64,000 bases of DNA, from contig WTPW01000149.1 in assembly GCA_009809945.1 (NCBI GenBank), positions 63,606 through 127,605 on the forward strand, read 5' to 3'. The stretch is from Gigaspora margarita. Lineage: Eukaryota > Glomeromycota > Glomeromycetes > Diversisporales > Gigasporaceae. The notes under the pieces are model-generated. The model did no database searches. It saw only the letters and a list, made by a program, of their open reading frames with translations, and was not told where the DNA came from. Positions 22,361-34,780 of this stretch are shown piece after piece; the first letter of the stretch is position 1, and each line of letters opens with the position of its first letter. A program made the translations under genes and the position numbers.

Positions 22361-24336
22361 TCTATATCATTTAATTTTGGGTTTGTACGTTTTAACATTT
22401 TTGATTGGATTAGAACCGAAAATATGAGCTAAAAAAACGTGAAACCATAGTCAGGCCGTGAGAAAATTTAAAATACTGTGATCAGTTATGACGATCTATT
22501 TAAATCTGTAATTATGATCATTTGCATAATTATGTTGTAATATATTCGTCATAATTCGTAATACTATGAATTAAGTCATTTATTTATAATTTTTGATTGT
22601 TCGCATACTTTGTATCTTTGAAATTTAACAAATAGACTTCCCTTCGAAATTAACTGAGATATGGATAACGTTAATAACATCTATCTATCTATTATATCAT
22701 TTAATTTTGGGTTTGTATGTTTTAACATTTTTGTTTGGATTAGAATTGAATAAGGATTAGAACCGCCTAAAATTTTTCTTAATCATTTAACCGTTTAACC
22801 GTTTAATTTGGCCGGCATTAAAATAATTCCGGCCCACGACCAACATAATTCAGCCTGGAACTATAGAGCAATTTTTAAACAGTTAAACAGTTCCAATCCC
22901 TAGAATCGAAAATGTGATCTAAAAAAATGTGAAACCATAGTCAGGCCGTGAGAAAATTTAAAATACTGTTATGACGATCTATTTGTAATTATTATCATTT
23001 GCATAATAATGTAGTAATATATTTGTCATAAATCATAACACTATGAATTAATAATCAGTTGTCATTTATTTATAATTTATTTAAAAAAATTAACTTTCGA
23101 TCATTGCATACTTTGTATCTTTGAAATTTAATAAATAGACTTCCGTTCGTTATGCGTACATTGTATCTTCAAAATTAACTGAGATATGGATAAAGTTAAT
23201 AACATGCATTAGTGAGTCCCATATTGTGTATCACCAGAATGGTAAGGTTTATAACAGTAACTTATGAAAGAAACTATAATCATTTCAACACAAACTAACT
23301 AATCCTAACCACATATTGTGGATTATTAGAATAACGAACAAGTTTTGCATAATTTTTATAATTTTGATACAAACTCAACCTTAAAGCGTATTATCTGTTG
23401 GGTATGTTTGTAACNGAATTTTTTATANTAATTCACAANAGANATTACGTTAACTTTAATACAAACNAATTCACCATTTNGCNGTTGCNGATATAAACCA
23501 CAATGGCTTATTCCATAATAACATNCTATATTNCATTGGAATAATGACTAAGGTTTGTAATCAAAGTTTTTATAGTCACTAACGATGCCCTTAATACAAA
23601 TTGACTCAATTTTAACTGCATGATATGTCACTGAATAGTGAGGGAGGTTGTAACAGGATTTTTACCATAATTCTTACTATAATTCTTAATAAAAATAACA
23701 ATTTCAATGCAAAATTAAGATTATACCATAATTTTTTTTTAGCTCATATAGAATTTTAATAATCCCAATACAACTAACTCACCCTTATCGTTACCAAAAT
23801 GACGTGCAAGTTTTGTAACAGAATTATTTACAACAGTTCGATATAGAAGTCACAACACATTCCAATACAACCAATCTCAACTTTGCCTATTTCATATTAT
23901 TAGAACAACAAGTAAGTTTGTAACAATTTTTTTTTTACAATAACTTATAGCTACATACTAAGTGTCCTCTGTACAACTTTTTAGCTACATTTATGGCAAG
24001 TAAATTTTGTAGTGGAAATTTTTCAGTAATATGATAGAAATTACAATCATTCCAACACAAATTAACTTTGTCCATATATTGAGATCAATAGGATAACAAG
24101 CATGTTCTGCAACAAAATTTTACAGTATCTAATGTTGGAATTATTATAATTTCCATGTAAACTAGCATAATTTTGATCACAATGATCATGTTAGCAGAAT
24201 TTTTATAGTAATTTATGATAGAAATTTTGCAATAATCCTAATTTGATTCATTGCAGTTTGCAAATTAATGTACTTTTTAATCAAATTTTTATCTTAAATT
24301 TATGTTTCCGTGACGAAGGCACGGGCGAAATGCTAG
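22361..24336 (+). mobile_element. Helitron-like non-autonomous element
   Basis: The 3' end has a hairpin CCGTG-ACGAAGG-CACGG (24308-24324), nine bases, and the terminal CTAG (24333-24336) followed by T, matching the Helitron rule of hairpin plus CTRR inserted in an A-T site. The proposed 5' end TCTATATCATTTAATTTTGG follows an A at 22360. The first ~320 bases are duplicated in tandem (second unit from about 22684), and the second unit carries the MITE at 22751-22902. From about 23220 there are eight or so degenerate units of 120-130 bases with AACAGAATTTTT and CAAACTAACTCAACC words, several holding N calls. No Rep/helicase frame is present. Confidence 0.55.
22751..22902. mobile_element. hAT-type MITE, 152 bp (family of three)
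   Basis: Flanks GAATTGAA and GAATCGAA (7 of 8). Ends TAAGGATTAGAACCG and, reversed, TAGGGATTGGAACTG. The tandem sister unit at 22361-22680 lacks it, giving an empty site. Relatives lie at 33090 and 46702. Confidence 0.85.
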
Positions 24337-24491
24337 TTAATAATAAATTTACAAAAACAGCATAATTTTTCTAATAAAATAATTGACGCAATTTCAGGAT
24401 TTATTGTAATAATTTAAGTAATTCATAATAATTTATGTATAATTTATTATTTAACAATAAAATATGTAATTATTTATTTATTAAAAATACA

Positions 24492-26946
24492 TTATTTATT
24501 AAAAAAATCTATATTATAATTCGAAAAAGTTTTTTTTGCTTGATCTAACAAATTATCCATTACTGCTATATTACTAGTCGCATCTTTAGCATCAGAATCA
24601 TCTTTGTCTGCACTTTCAACATTTTCATCCATAAATTCCTTTTTACCTAAATCTTTCATTATACTTACTTTTATTGCTTCAACATTATTTTTGATTGCAT
24701 CCTGTAGATAGCCTAAACATATTAGACACTTAAAGTTTTACATCTTTGTAAGCAATAGCTATAATATCTGTGCCCACATACGAGAACATTACCATCATTT
24801 GAACAGTTAGTATAGTTAGTACAATCACAGTACAAATAATCACATAAAACATTAATAAATGGTTTCCTGGAGGTAACGAAACCTCTCGGAAGATGGCGAT
24901 TAGTTATTTCATAACCTAACAATGGCAGCTTATATTATCATCAGACAAATTAATAATTAAGAATACAGGTGATGCGCTTTATAAATCTTTATAAAAACTT
25001 CTAAAAGCTACACAGTACACTTTCAGGATAGCATGTGCAACTGTATCGGCTTATACAAATGCTTTATAAAATTCACAAAATATTAACAGAAGGTACTATC
25101 TTCCTGATGCTAAAATATAAAATGTGCCTTCTTCAGCAATTGACTTGCTGTGAAAAACTTGGCTGTATGTTGTTGAATGATGCTATAGACAGTTTCTACA
25201 GGACAATTGCTTAGAGATGTAAGTTGATTAGTAACTAGATAATTAGTATCCATCCAAAAAAATATGCCAGAAAAAAATATCAAAGCAGAATGCTTGTAAT
25301 TTCTTTGATCAAATGAAAAAATAAATTGCACCAACAATGCATACAAGCTTCTTTATATGCTTGCCAATTTTTTTCTCGATGGTGAGCCATGTAAACATCA
25401 AGAACTAAAAGAATTAGTTATCTAAAAGATAGTTATATATAAAAATTCTTAATTTTTGCAAGTGTGACCAAATTTTGAATAGATATATGCAACATGCATA
25501 AGATAAAGAATTAAATCGATTCTCTATGGGTGAGGTTTTTTACCAAGATTCTTTTTTTTACCAAAAAATTTCTTTGTAAAATATCATTAAAAAGAAATGA
25601 GTTTTTTTTGAAAATGAGTTTATGACTATTCAAAAACATGTGGAGAGGGCCTATAATAGGCACAAATAATGCAACAAATGGAGAAATGACTTTATTGTTG
25701 AGAAAAAGCCAATGTATGATGGCATTATAAATGAAAAATTGACAAGGCAACTCGCAATGACAGGAATTATATGGTTGGAAAGGTACTCTTGCATTAATTT
25801 TTGATTATTTAATTCAAAGTGCATTCGTATAATCCTCCATGCTTTTCAAATTGCCTTCAACAAAATCAAAAAGAATAGCATTCTAAATATGCTGATTACC
25901 TTTTTTTCAACTAATCTATCATTATAACTCTCTATAATCTCATTGTCAGTGCACTTACCTATATGGTCCAGTCTACACTCGTTATAAGGAATACCAAGAT
26001 TTATGATGAACCATTCATCAAGATGTTTCATAATTAGCTTATCATTAATAATTTTTGGGTTGAGTGCTCCATTATATGGAATTGCTGATATGGGACATGG
26101 GTTTGCTATTAGTTGCCATATTGGCTGGATGAGACGTACTAGTAGAATCAGCCTGCTATGGAATGTGGATATTGTAGTAATCATCAATGTTCAGAACATA
26201 AGCATTGTCTAGATTTTTTAAAAGAGAATTTTCCATGTATTTTTCATGGATGTTAGCAACTTTTTTCTTTCTTTGATCTATTGCTCTTAATGTTGTAGTG
26301 ACACCAATATTTGCCAATATTTCTAAGCCTTTATTACTTGTACCTACAGAATCCAAATAAAATGCTATATCAAACTTAAAGGAATGAACTTTTGTATTAT
26401 TTATTGACGCAAGAAGATAACAAATGTGAACAATTAATTTCTTCATATGATCCATGGTTTTCTCACTATGCTCAAGTTGCCTAGCTACTAAATAAAGTTT
26501 GTCAAGAAAATTTTCCAAACACTTATTTGTTTGAAATACCTCCCACAGTTCTTCATACGAATAAATAGAACCTTCCTTCTTTATATGCTCTCTTTCATAA
26601 AAATTCTTGTCATGTCCTCAATAGTCCCAATAAGATCAATCATACTTACCTCCTCCATACCTTCTATTGTAGTTTCTATATCTTTATATGTAACATCTAC
26701 ATATTCTCTAGTTGTAACTTCAACTTCTCCAACTGAGATTCTTATCTGTTTGGCTTTTCTTTGTAGCTTTTGTAATGGATTTTCTACAAAATTCATAAAA
26801 CAATTATAACATAACTTACCACCTTTTACCCACTTTTCCTTAATTAAATTATTATTTTCCACTTCCTTCCACTTTTTGTCTTTTAAAGAGCAATATATAG
26901 TTGGTCCAGTGGCTTTACAATTTATGCAATACTTAGAGTCAGTCAT
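24492..26946 (-). pseudogene. Pseudogene of an uncharacterised Cys-rich protein with RING-like tail
   Basis: The frame opens with ATG at 26946 and MTDSKYCINCKATG, a CxxC pair, followed by a second Cys pair (GGKLCYNCF). After a two-base shift near 26580 it continues through ILANIGVTTTLRAI and AYVLNIDDYYNIHIP, then an in-frame TAG and QADSTSTSHPAN, another shift, and IANPCP..GALNPKIINDKLIMKHLDE. Later segments read VPIIGPLHMFLNSHK and, near 24850, LYCDCTNYTNCSNDGNVLVC then GHRYYSYCLQRC, a RING-like Cys/His cluster. The tail is open and ends NYNIDFFNK with a stop at 24492-24494. I recognise this order as a large, poorly characterised glomeromycete family; no biochemical role is known to me. Multiple shifts and stops make this copy a pseudogene unless undetected introns rescue it. 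Confidence 0.6.
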
Positions 26947-26949
26947 TGA

Positions 26950-28940
26950 TTTTACTGAGCAAATTTAATACAAAGATCGAATGGTTTAGATAATTTAACT
27001 GATTTTCTTATAGTATGGCATGAAAACTTCAAGTTTTACTTATTACGCTTTGTGGGTTCACAGAAAAGATAATCTACCCAAACTTCTGAAAAAAGTATTG
27101 TAAATCATATAAAAATTCTTTACATCATTGTGTAATGATCTACAAAATTAGAGCACTTGGGATGTTTCTATCTCGAGGCAATTACAGTAATTGCAATTTT
27201 TTGAATTTAATTAATTAATTAGTGGCGCAGCCACAATTAGTAAATAATTGAATTTTACATAATAGATTACATATTATATATTCACCATTAAATTATTAAT
27301 TACTTATTCACACCAAATTACATATCACTATATTCTCAAAATCTTAGGTAAAATTTTGAGATAAATGATAGATGTATTATATTATTAAAGATCTTAGATT
27401 TTATCCAATAAGAAATATGATTTACTCATGAATTTCTAAGCAAAATCATTTCTTGCAAATTTTTTATAGATGGATTATATATTATATGTATACTTTACAT
27501 ATTGCATATGCTATATATATCATATAACTATAAATACTGTATGCTAAAAATCCAGGTGTCATATAATAGTAAAATGGGTGCTTTTAGATATCTTCCATGA
27601 GAGATATATCTCTCTGTAGATGATATATCTTCAACCAATCAAAAATTGTGAATATCATATGATACACATTCTGAAGTAAAGATATTTGTACTACTTAGAC
27701 CTTTATTTCACTAATCAACTTTAGACAAAAATTCATTTGCCTGGATAACTTTTTAGAATATAAGTTAATTTTTTAACTTTATTATATTAAAAAAAAGAAA
27801 CAGGCCATACCCACATGGCTATGCAACTATGATTAACCAATCTTTTTACAGGTTTTAAATAAATATTATATAATTTTTTTTAGATTTGTTACATTTAATA
27901 TAAAAAAATTCATACACTAAAAAGAACAGAATTGATACCTAAATACTCAACTAAATCTTTAGCAAGAAACAACTATATATAGTGCACCTGAAGTAATGGC
28001 AAAACACCAAGCAACAATGATATATGGCTGCCCAAAGCAACCAAGAAACAATAATACCTAAAGCAATAGCAAAACACAAAGAAATGACTATACCTAGCAT
28101 GTCCAAAGCAATAGCAAAACAATAATACATAGTGCACCCAAAGCAACCAAGAAATGATGATACTCAAAGCAATGACAAACTACAAAAAAATGACTATATA
28201 CAGCAATAGCAAAACACTAAAAAACAATAATCCACAGTGCATCTGAAGCAATAACAAAACACCAAGAAATGATAAAAAGTAAAAAGAATTAATAAAAAAC
28301 AGGTTGAATAACAAAAAAAAATGTAATACAAAGTTCTTCATATACAAGAATGCAAAGATAGTACCAAAAAATATATGAAGCTACACAAAAGAAACCACAC
28401 AAGACAACTCTAACAAAACATGCAAAATCACCCACTGGAAAACTCCAAATGGAGAAACGTACAAGACCACCTAAATGGAAAAATGTAAAGACCATCTACT
28501 AAAGAAATATACAGAACTTATTCAATAAAGAAACATACAAAATTACTGAATAGAAAAACATATAAAACTACCTACTGGAAAAATCTATTCACAATGTTGA
28601 AGAAACATATTATTCTAAAAAACACTAAAGAATTATTTTACAAGAGACTACTTACTGAAAAAACTAGAAAAAAATTCGATGATAGCACCAATAGCAACTA
28701 TATTTGAGATAATGCCTGCAACAACTCCAATAACAATATCAGCAAAAAAGCTAAAAAAAAAGAAAGAAAAAAATAGTTGATAAGCAATAACAAAAAATAC
28801 AAATAAGGAAATAGTACTTATCTATCATATATTTACTAGCAGAGAATAAACTGCCTTCTAATTTGGCATCATTATACTAGTGAAAGATATACCTCCTATA
28901 GAGATATATTTCTCTGAAAGATGTCTATAATTTCTTTAGT
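26950..28940. repeat. CpG-poor block with A-rich minisatellites
   Basis: A segment at 27060-27200 (GATAATCTACCCAAACTTCT to TTTCTATCTCGAGG) recurs at 35285-35420. GAGATATATCTCTC at 27600 and a similar inverted GAGATATATTTCTC at 28900 may be ends of one old element. Between them, 27960-28300 repeats AAAGCAATAGCAAAACACCA-type units and 28380-28620 repeats GGAAAAATGTAAAGACC / AGAAACATACAAAACTACC-type units. Minus-strand frames here (27973-28495) are translations of the low-complexity repeat. Confidence 0.55.
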
Positions 28941-29290
28941 AAAATATATGCAATTTTTTGATCTTTTGATGTTTAACAAAATTGATTATACTAGGCAGTG
29001 TATAGTAAAAGTAAAATGAATTTAATTACAATTAATTTCAATTATTTTATTATTAATTGGGTTTTAGTTATTTAATTAGAGTTTTTTATAAAGAAATATC
29101 ATATTAGTAGCTCATGTTTTATTAATTGGGCCTTATTTATTTTTTAAAGTACTTATAGTCTCTGCAATAAAAAAAGTTTGCAACCTTGATATAAAATTTA
29201 AAATATAAGATTAAAAAAAACTTTAGAAGAATGTTAAATACAAAATATAGATTCTTTACTACAGTAATTAGTGTACATATGGACCCATTA

Positions 29291-29534
29291 GGCAAGACTA
29301 ACTAGATTCTGTATTTTATATTACTCCCTCTCTCTTCAGAAGTTGGAAGAGGAGGAGTGGATAGTTTATATAGTAAATTTTTAAAAAAAATTTTCTGAAT
29401 TGTTCCATGAATATATAAAATTTTTTTGAAGTATTACATATCTCAATATATATTTATCCTAATTTTTTACTATGAGAGAGAGAGGAAAGCACTGAGAAAA
29501 GTAATATAAAATACATATTCCAGTTGGTCTTAGC
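29291..29534. mobile_element. MITE of the GGCGAGACCAACT family
   Basis: Ends GGCAAGACTAACTAGATTCT and, reversed, GCTAAGACCAACTGG. The layout matches 37938-38182 throughout, including a TAAATTTTTAAAAAAAATTT centre, but this copy is diverged and CpG-free. Confidence 0.65.
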
Positions 29535-29547
29535 TTATTAATTACTT

Positions 29548-29640
29548 TTGTTAAAATTGCAGATTATTTGACCAGATTTAAAATTGGGGTTTTCTAGTTC
29601 TGGTTAAATGATCTGCAAATTTAACCAGAATTATAACAAT
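29548..29640. repeat. Foldback TTGCAGATTATTTGACCAGA
   Basis: Two arms, TTGCAGATTATTTGACCAGA and its approximate complement TTAAATGATCTGCAAATTT, separated by about 25 bases. Same family as 21757-21840. Confidence 0.55.
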
Positions 29641-29824
29641 GGGCTTTTCTCTGCAGATTTGCTAATATGATTTAATGAGTTCATACAACAGTACTAGATA
29701 GCAAAAAATATTCACTTTTTATATATAAATATATAATGCTTATAACTTACAAAAAATAACTTTTAAAAAATCTATCTTATAGATTTATTGCTTTTATTTT
29801 TAGAACTTAATTAAGCATTTCACC

Positions 29825-29979
29825 CAGTGATATAAATTGGATTCAGCAATAGACGCAGCACATATAGATTTAAATTTGCATGTATATTAGGGCTCCCTGT
29901 ATATATAACGCACGTATAAATTTTTTTGTGCATATTTTTTGCTTTTGCACGAATAAAATTTTTTGAATTTATAATACTA
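29825..29979. mobile_element. hAT-type MITE, 155 bp
   Basis: Uninterrupted relative of 17882-18439. Left end CAGTGATATAAATTGG; the right end is eroded (GAATTTATAATACTA). Flanks ATTTCACC and ATCGCACC agree at 6 of 8. Confidence 0.7.
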
Positions 29980-30548
29980 ATCGCACCCCTGTGATGTGCT
30001 TGTATATTGCACTTTAACAATCTACTTATTAAATTTGAAAAACAGGTATTATGTGCAAATTTTTTGAGTAACAAAATAAAGAAATTTTTCTAACATTCGT
30101 AATATCAAAAATTTTGTCTATATAACAAGCTTTAACAAAAAAAATTTTTACAAAATTTTGGTATATACTATTATTTACTTTAATTCTAACACTAATCCTT
30201 ACTCTATACTTACATTATTTTAAAATTTAGTACTATAAAAATTTAGTTTATTATTTGTTATACAGATCTACAAATATATACATGTGATGAATTAGTATAT
30301 CGCAGAGTATGTTGCATATATTTATTCTATTTTTATTATAAATTTAAAAAGTTATTAAAACCTAAATTTTATATGTAATCAAAAATTTGGTATTAAATAT
30401 ATAAAAATTGTTTTATAGATTTTTAACCAATCAGAATATTGTTACACAAAAAATAGCCAATCAATTTGAGTATAAATTTCAAATTTTGACACTTTTAAAA
30501 AAATTGGATATTTTTTGCAGTCTGGTACTGTACAATAATTATTATAGA

Positions 30549-30709
30549 ACAGGGTAAAACCTGAGTTGCTAAATAGTAAAATTGCTTTGTAGATAGAGTT
30601 AGAATGAAATTCACGTTTTAATATATTTTTTATTATATAAAAGCAGATTTTGCCCTTAAATAATAATTATAACAGATTTCACTATTTCACAATTCAGGTT
30701 TCACCCTGT
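30549..30709. mobile_element. Short MITE with ACAGGGTAAAACC ends
   Basis: ACAGGGTAAAACCTGAGTTG on the left and the near complement CAATTCAGGTTTCACCCTGT minus a few bases on the right. A relative with GGTGAAACCC ends lies at 21850-21979. No clean target duplication. Confidence 0.55.
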
Positions 30710-30814
30710 CATATTATTATTATTAATGAGTATCTGTTTGCTATACTAAATTTAGTACAATATTGTAAATATAAATGAGTTTTTGAAATGGTTAGGTTTA
30801 TAGGTGCTTATACC

Positions 30815-30992
30815 AGGACCCCAAAATATACATAGATAGGTCAGGTTAATTATAAAATTACTAAAATGGAAAGATCTGCAAAAAAGCTTCAAAAATAACC
30901 AAAAAATTACTAAAAATAGAAAAGATCTATATAAAAATCTTCAAAAATAAGCAAACTAATACCTGACCTATCTATGTATATTTCAGGGTCCT
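30815..30992. mobile_element. AGGACCCC-family MITE, copy A
   Basis: Ends AGGACCCCAAAATATACATA and complement, 8-bp flanks CTTATACC and TTTATATC (6 of 8). Two internal direct repeats contain AAAAGATCTGCAAAAA-like words. Confidence 0.75.
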
Positions 30993-31129
30993 TTTATATC
31001 TGATTTTCCTGTTGCTAATTATTGGTTTTATTAAAGAACAAATCAAGTGCAAATACAGCCTATAGTACTATTAATTTTTAGCATTGGATGAGTCATTCAT
31101 AATTTGAGCAAATAGTATTATATAGGGTC

Positions 31130-31310
31130 TGGAATAGGCCAGGTCAAACTAGATCAAGTCAAATTTTATAAGCCTAGTAAAATTATTTTTAAGTCTAACC
31201 TAGTTCCAAACCCAGTTATACCTAGATGAGCAGGCTCAGGTCAGGTTAACCAGACTTTATCTAGGCTCAACCTGGCATGTTAGCCTGCATATATAGAACC
31301 AATAAGATTA
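31130..31310. repeat. CAGGTC-rich repeat fragment
   Basis: Words AGGCCAGGTCAAACTAG and CTCAGGTCAGGTTAACCAG recur in both orientations. Similar fragments lie at 32570-32730, 46990-47125 and 49380-50020. Element ends are not defined. Confidence 0.4.
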
Positions 31311-31489
31311 TTAAACCAGAACACTTGCTAAAAATTAGATAAATGGCTTTTTGACTAATTCAATTAAGTTTTGCAGATATTTAGCTTGTCATTATAACAA
31401 TTTACTCTGTTAATATTTTCATTTAATTCACTTTGTAGTAAGTATAATTATAACAATAAAGAATTTTTAATAACCTAATTATTTAAAAA

Positions 31490-32290
31490 AAAAACAGTAC
31501 AAATGAATAATTACTATTATACTATATATACCCAACAATTTACCTATTATACTATATATATTTAGAATCTAATAGCTAAATCTAACTACTATGTTATATA
31601 CAAAATCTAACCTGAATCTAACTACTACACATCCTAATCTAACTATCATGCTGCACTAATTTTATCATCTTGAATTTAACTAAAATGCTATATACTATTT
31701 ATTATTATAAATTTAACTACTATGTTATATCTAGTTCTAATATTCTAAATCTAACTACAATGCTACATCCAGCCTATATCCAAAATCTAACTACCATACT
31801 AAACTAAATATACAAAATCTGACAACTGTGCTAAGTCCAGTTCTAGTTACTATGCTATGTCCAGTTTTAATATCCTGAATATAGTTATTATACTATGTGT
31901 CTAGTTCTAATAATCCAAATCTAACTATTATACTATATCCATTTCTAATATTGTGAATCTAACTACTGCTCCATGTCCAATTTTCTAATTACTGTGCTTT
32001 ATAGGACCCCGAAATATACATAGATAGGTCAGGTTAATTATAGGGTTACTAAAAAAGAAAAGATCTGCAGAAAAACTTCAAAAATAAGCAATAAATTACC
32101 ATAAATAGAAAAGATCTGCATAAAAAACCTCAAAAATAAGCAAACTCATACGTGACCTATCTATGTATATTTCGGGGTCCTTGCTTTATCTAGTTCTAAA
32201 TACTGTGCTGCATCTGGTTTTATTTACTATACTATCCTGAATTTAACTACTCTACAAATCAAAGTAACTTAGCAATAGTAACAACTCTAC
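31490..32290. repeat. Degenerate AATCTAACTACTATGCTATA minisatellite
   Basis: At least twelve diverged units of about 40-50 bases combine AATCTAACTACTATG, CTATATCCAG and TTCTAATATCC. The array is split by the MITE at 32003-32181. Confidence 0.65.
32003..32181. mobile_element. AGGACCCC-family MITE, copy B
   Basis: Perfect duplications TGCTTTAT at 31995-32002 and 32182-32189. Ends AGGACCCCGAAATATACATA and exact complement over about 30 bases. This copy defines the family. Confidence 0.9.
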
Positions 32291-34020
32291 AATGAAATAC
32301 TAATACTAAAAGTTGATTAGAAATAAAAAAAACTACTAAGTTAAAAAAATACTAGTTAGTTAATAATTTTTCTGTATTTTTCTCCAATTATCAATCTGTA
32401 TAACTGGCAATACTAGTATTGTATACATATGTACATATGTAGAAGATTTATCGGTTATTATATATTAATATTATAAATATATATACTTTTATTAATCTAA
32501 ACAGTTATTCAATAATATTGAATATGTTAAAATTAATAGCTATAAAATTTAGCAGGCCTATCACTAGTTTTTTTGTAAAGTCCAATATGATCCAGTATCT
32601 TAGCAGACTTAGCCTGAACCCAGACTGCTAGTATTGGCTAAATATTGGACCTGAACATTGGACTACCTTTGTTTGGTCTAGTTCAAACTCTTGGGCTAAA
32701 AGCATTGGACATTGGATATTGTCCAATCTATAGTTATATAATTTATTTGGTACATATTTATCATAAATCTGTTATTAATATCAGCTTTAATATTGTGTAT
32801 TATTATAGCTTTGTATAATAATACATAATATTATTACTGCTATAGATTGTAAAGTAAAATTGCATATCATTTAAAATATTGTAACTTTATTTTAATTGAC
32901 AAATTCATGATAATATGACTTCTTTTTACAATATAATTTATGGGTCAACTGGAAGATGCATGTGCTTGCTTTTTTACTTGGAATCACTAAAACCAATATT
33001 AAAAAATAGTATAAAGAAGTACATGATAATTCACATTTTGATTTTAGATAACATTGGCTTTTGAAATTCATAATAAAGAATATCTTTATTAGAGATTGAA
33101 ACTGTTTGACTATTTAAAAATTGCTCTATAGTTCCAGGCAGAATTATGTTGGCTGTGGGCCAGAATAATTTTAATGGCAGCCAAATTAAACAATTAAACA
33201 GTTAAATGAATAAGCAATTAAGAAAAATTTTAGGTAGTTCCAATCTCTAATCTTTATTTAAGAAAGTCATTACCAAATTCATCCAAAAATTTTCAAGAAC
33301 ACAAGCTGAGCTACAACATAAATTATCTCCTCTTTCTAAAAGAAAAAAACTCAAAATATTACAACTTATTTACAACTTTATTATATATACTATGGTACAA
33401 GAACAAGATATCACTGTGTTTGTAACAGTTTAAAAGAGTTTGTTGCTTTAGCAATTTTACAACTTAAATATATCAAAATGAAGGGTTGATCTTTTTTTTT
33501 TAATACCATTTTATTATATCATTTTTGTAGCTATCTTTTTTTCTATACTAAATTTAATACAGCAAAATTTTTGAACCAAAGTGACATTTTACATTCACTT
33601 TTTATAAAACTTTTATTTGTAACTAGTGTTGAAATTTTATATATATATAAAGCTATATTTTACCAAATTTTGGTTAAAATTAAACTTGTAGCTAGGTCAA
33701 ATCATTTTTTGTACTATACTAAATTTAGTACAATAGCCAAATAATGATAGAGTATGCATAGATCAATTTCCATATGATCTTGATGGCAAAAATTTTTTTT
33801 TAAAATTAAAGAAAGTTTTATTATGTAAGTTATTTTAAAATTTATTATAAAAGTTGTATAATAAATATTTGTGATTCTAATAGTAGTAAAAATTGTTATT
33901 ATTGGTTAGATATTTGCTAAGAAGCATGTAGTTAAAGATTGGGTATTGATTTTTTGTTTACAAAAATCATATGATGATTATATGATCTAACTAATCAAAA
34001 TTAATGATTTTGTGTAACAT
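32290..34020. other. CpG-depleted AT-rich block
   Basis: Apart from the CAGGTC-type fragment at 32570-32730 and the MITE at 33090, no feature was recognised. CG dinucleotides are almost absent. Confidence 0.5.
33090..33249. mobile_element. hAT-type MITE, 160 bp (family of three)
   Basis: Perfect duplications ATCTTTAT at 33082-33089 and 33250-33257. Ends TAGAGATTGAAACTG and, reversed, TAGAGATTGGAACTA. It lies in opposite orientation to 22751-22902. Confidence 0.9.
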
Positions 34021-34032
34021 GGCAAATTTGAG

Positions 34033-34437
34033 TAGGGATGTTAACGGAGTGCTCCAGGGTGGTGTGGTGCATACTCTGGCAGAGTATCCCTTAACACCAC
34101 ACCACACTGAAGTATGAATCAGAGCATACTCCAAAGTGTAACCCGGAGTATAACCCAGAGTATAACCCAGAGTACTATGTGTTAAGCACTATGTAATACT
34201 CCGGAGTTTATAGTACTGTATTTTCCCAAAAATATGCTACCTTATTTTGAGGAAATACAGTAAAAAATATATATACAATAATACTCCGGAGTATAATCCA
34301 TTTTGTATTAGTAGTATTATTCTGGAGCAATTACTCCTATTAATAATATCTTAGTAATCCGAGGTGGTGTCATGTCTAGACCACACTGGTATGGAGTGGG
34401 TTATACTCTGGAGTACCTTACTCCATTAACATCCCTA
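34033..34437. mobile_element. hAT-type MITE, 405 bp
   Basis: Perfect duplications AATTTGAG at 34025-34032 and 34438-34445. Ends TAGGGATGTTAACGGAGT and complement. The interior repeats CGGAGTATA / ACTCCGGAGT words many times in both orientations. Confidence 0.92.
34216..34260. mobile_element. 45-bp TA-flanked mariner relic
   Basis: TA, then CTGTATTTTCCCAAAAAT, and a right arm ending GAGGAAATACAG, then TA. The left half matches the end of the 315-base element at 54100 (CTGTATGTGTCCAAAAATAA). Confidence 0.65.
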
Positions 34438-34644
34438 AATTTGAGGCCACCACAGCAAACTTTATGATATATACAAGTATACTTTTTTAAAATAATTTGC
34501 TTATTAATATATATATTTTTAGAAAAAGCATATTTTAATCTACAAAATATAAAAATTTGAAAAAAATTAATTGTGTTCCCAAAAATTTTTATTAGTAGCA
34601 TATTTTGATTTGCCATGCACATCATATGAAAATTGATCTACGTA

Positions 34645-34780
34645 TACTCTATCCCTAATTAGCCAGAAAATTAAAAATCTGGTATCGGTCATAATTTTGA
34701 CTGGTCGGTTAACCTCCTGTGACCGGTCATTATTGACTAGTCATGACTGGTCATGACCTGACCGAACCCATCCCTAATTT
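34645..34780. repeat. GACTGGTCATGACC repeat fragment
   Basis: Alternating GACTGGTC / GACCGGTC words ending ACCGAACCCATCCCTA, a hAT-like end. Related CGGTCGGTTA words occur at 21545-21650. The left end is eroded. Confidence 0.45.

Noticed and set aside
27973-28495. Hydrophobic minus-strand frames
   Set aside because: Translations of low-complexity CAAAGCAATAGC-type minisatellite units.
29820-30074. 84-codon minus frame
   Set aside because: Lies over the hAT MITE at 29825-29979 and its flank; no family match.
34401-34625. 74-codon minus frame
   Set aside because: Starts in unrelated AT sequence and ends in the right end of the hAT MITE.
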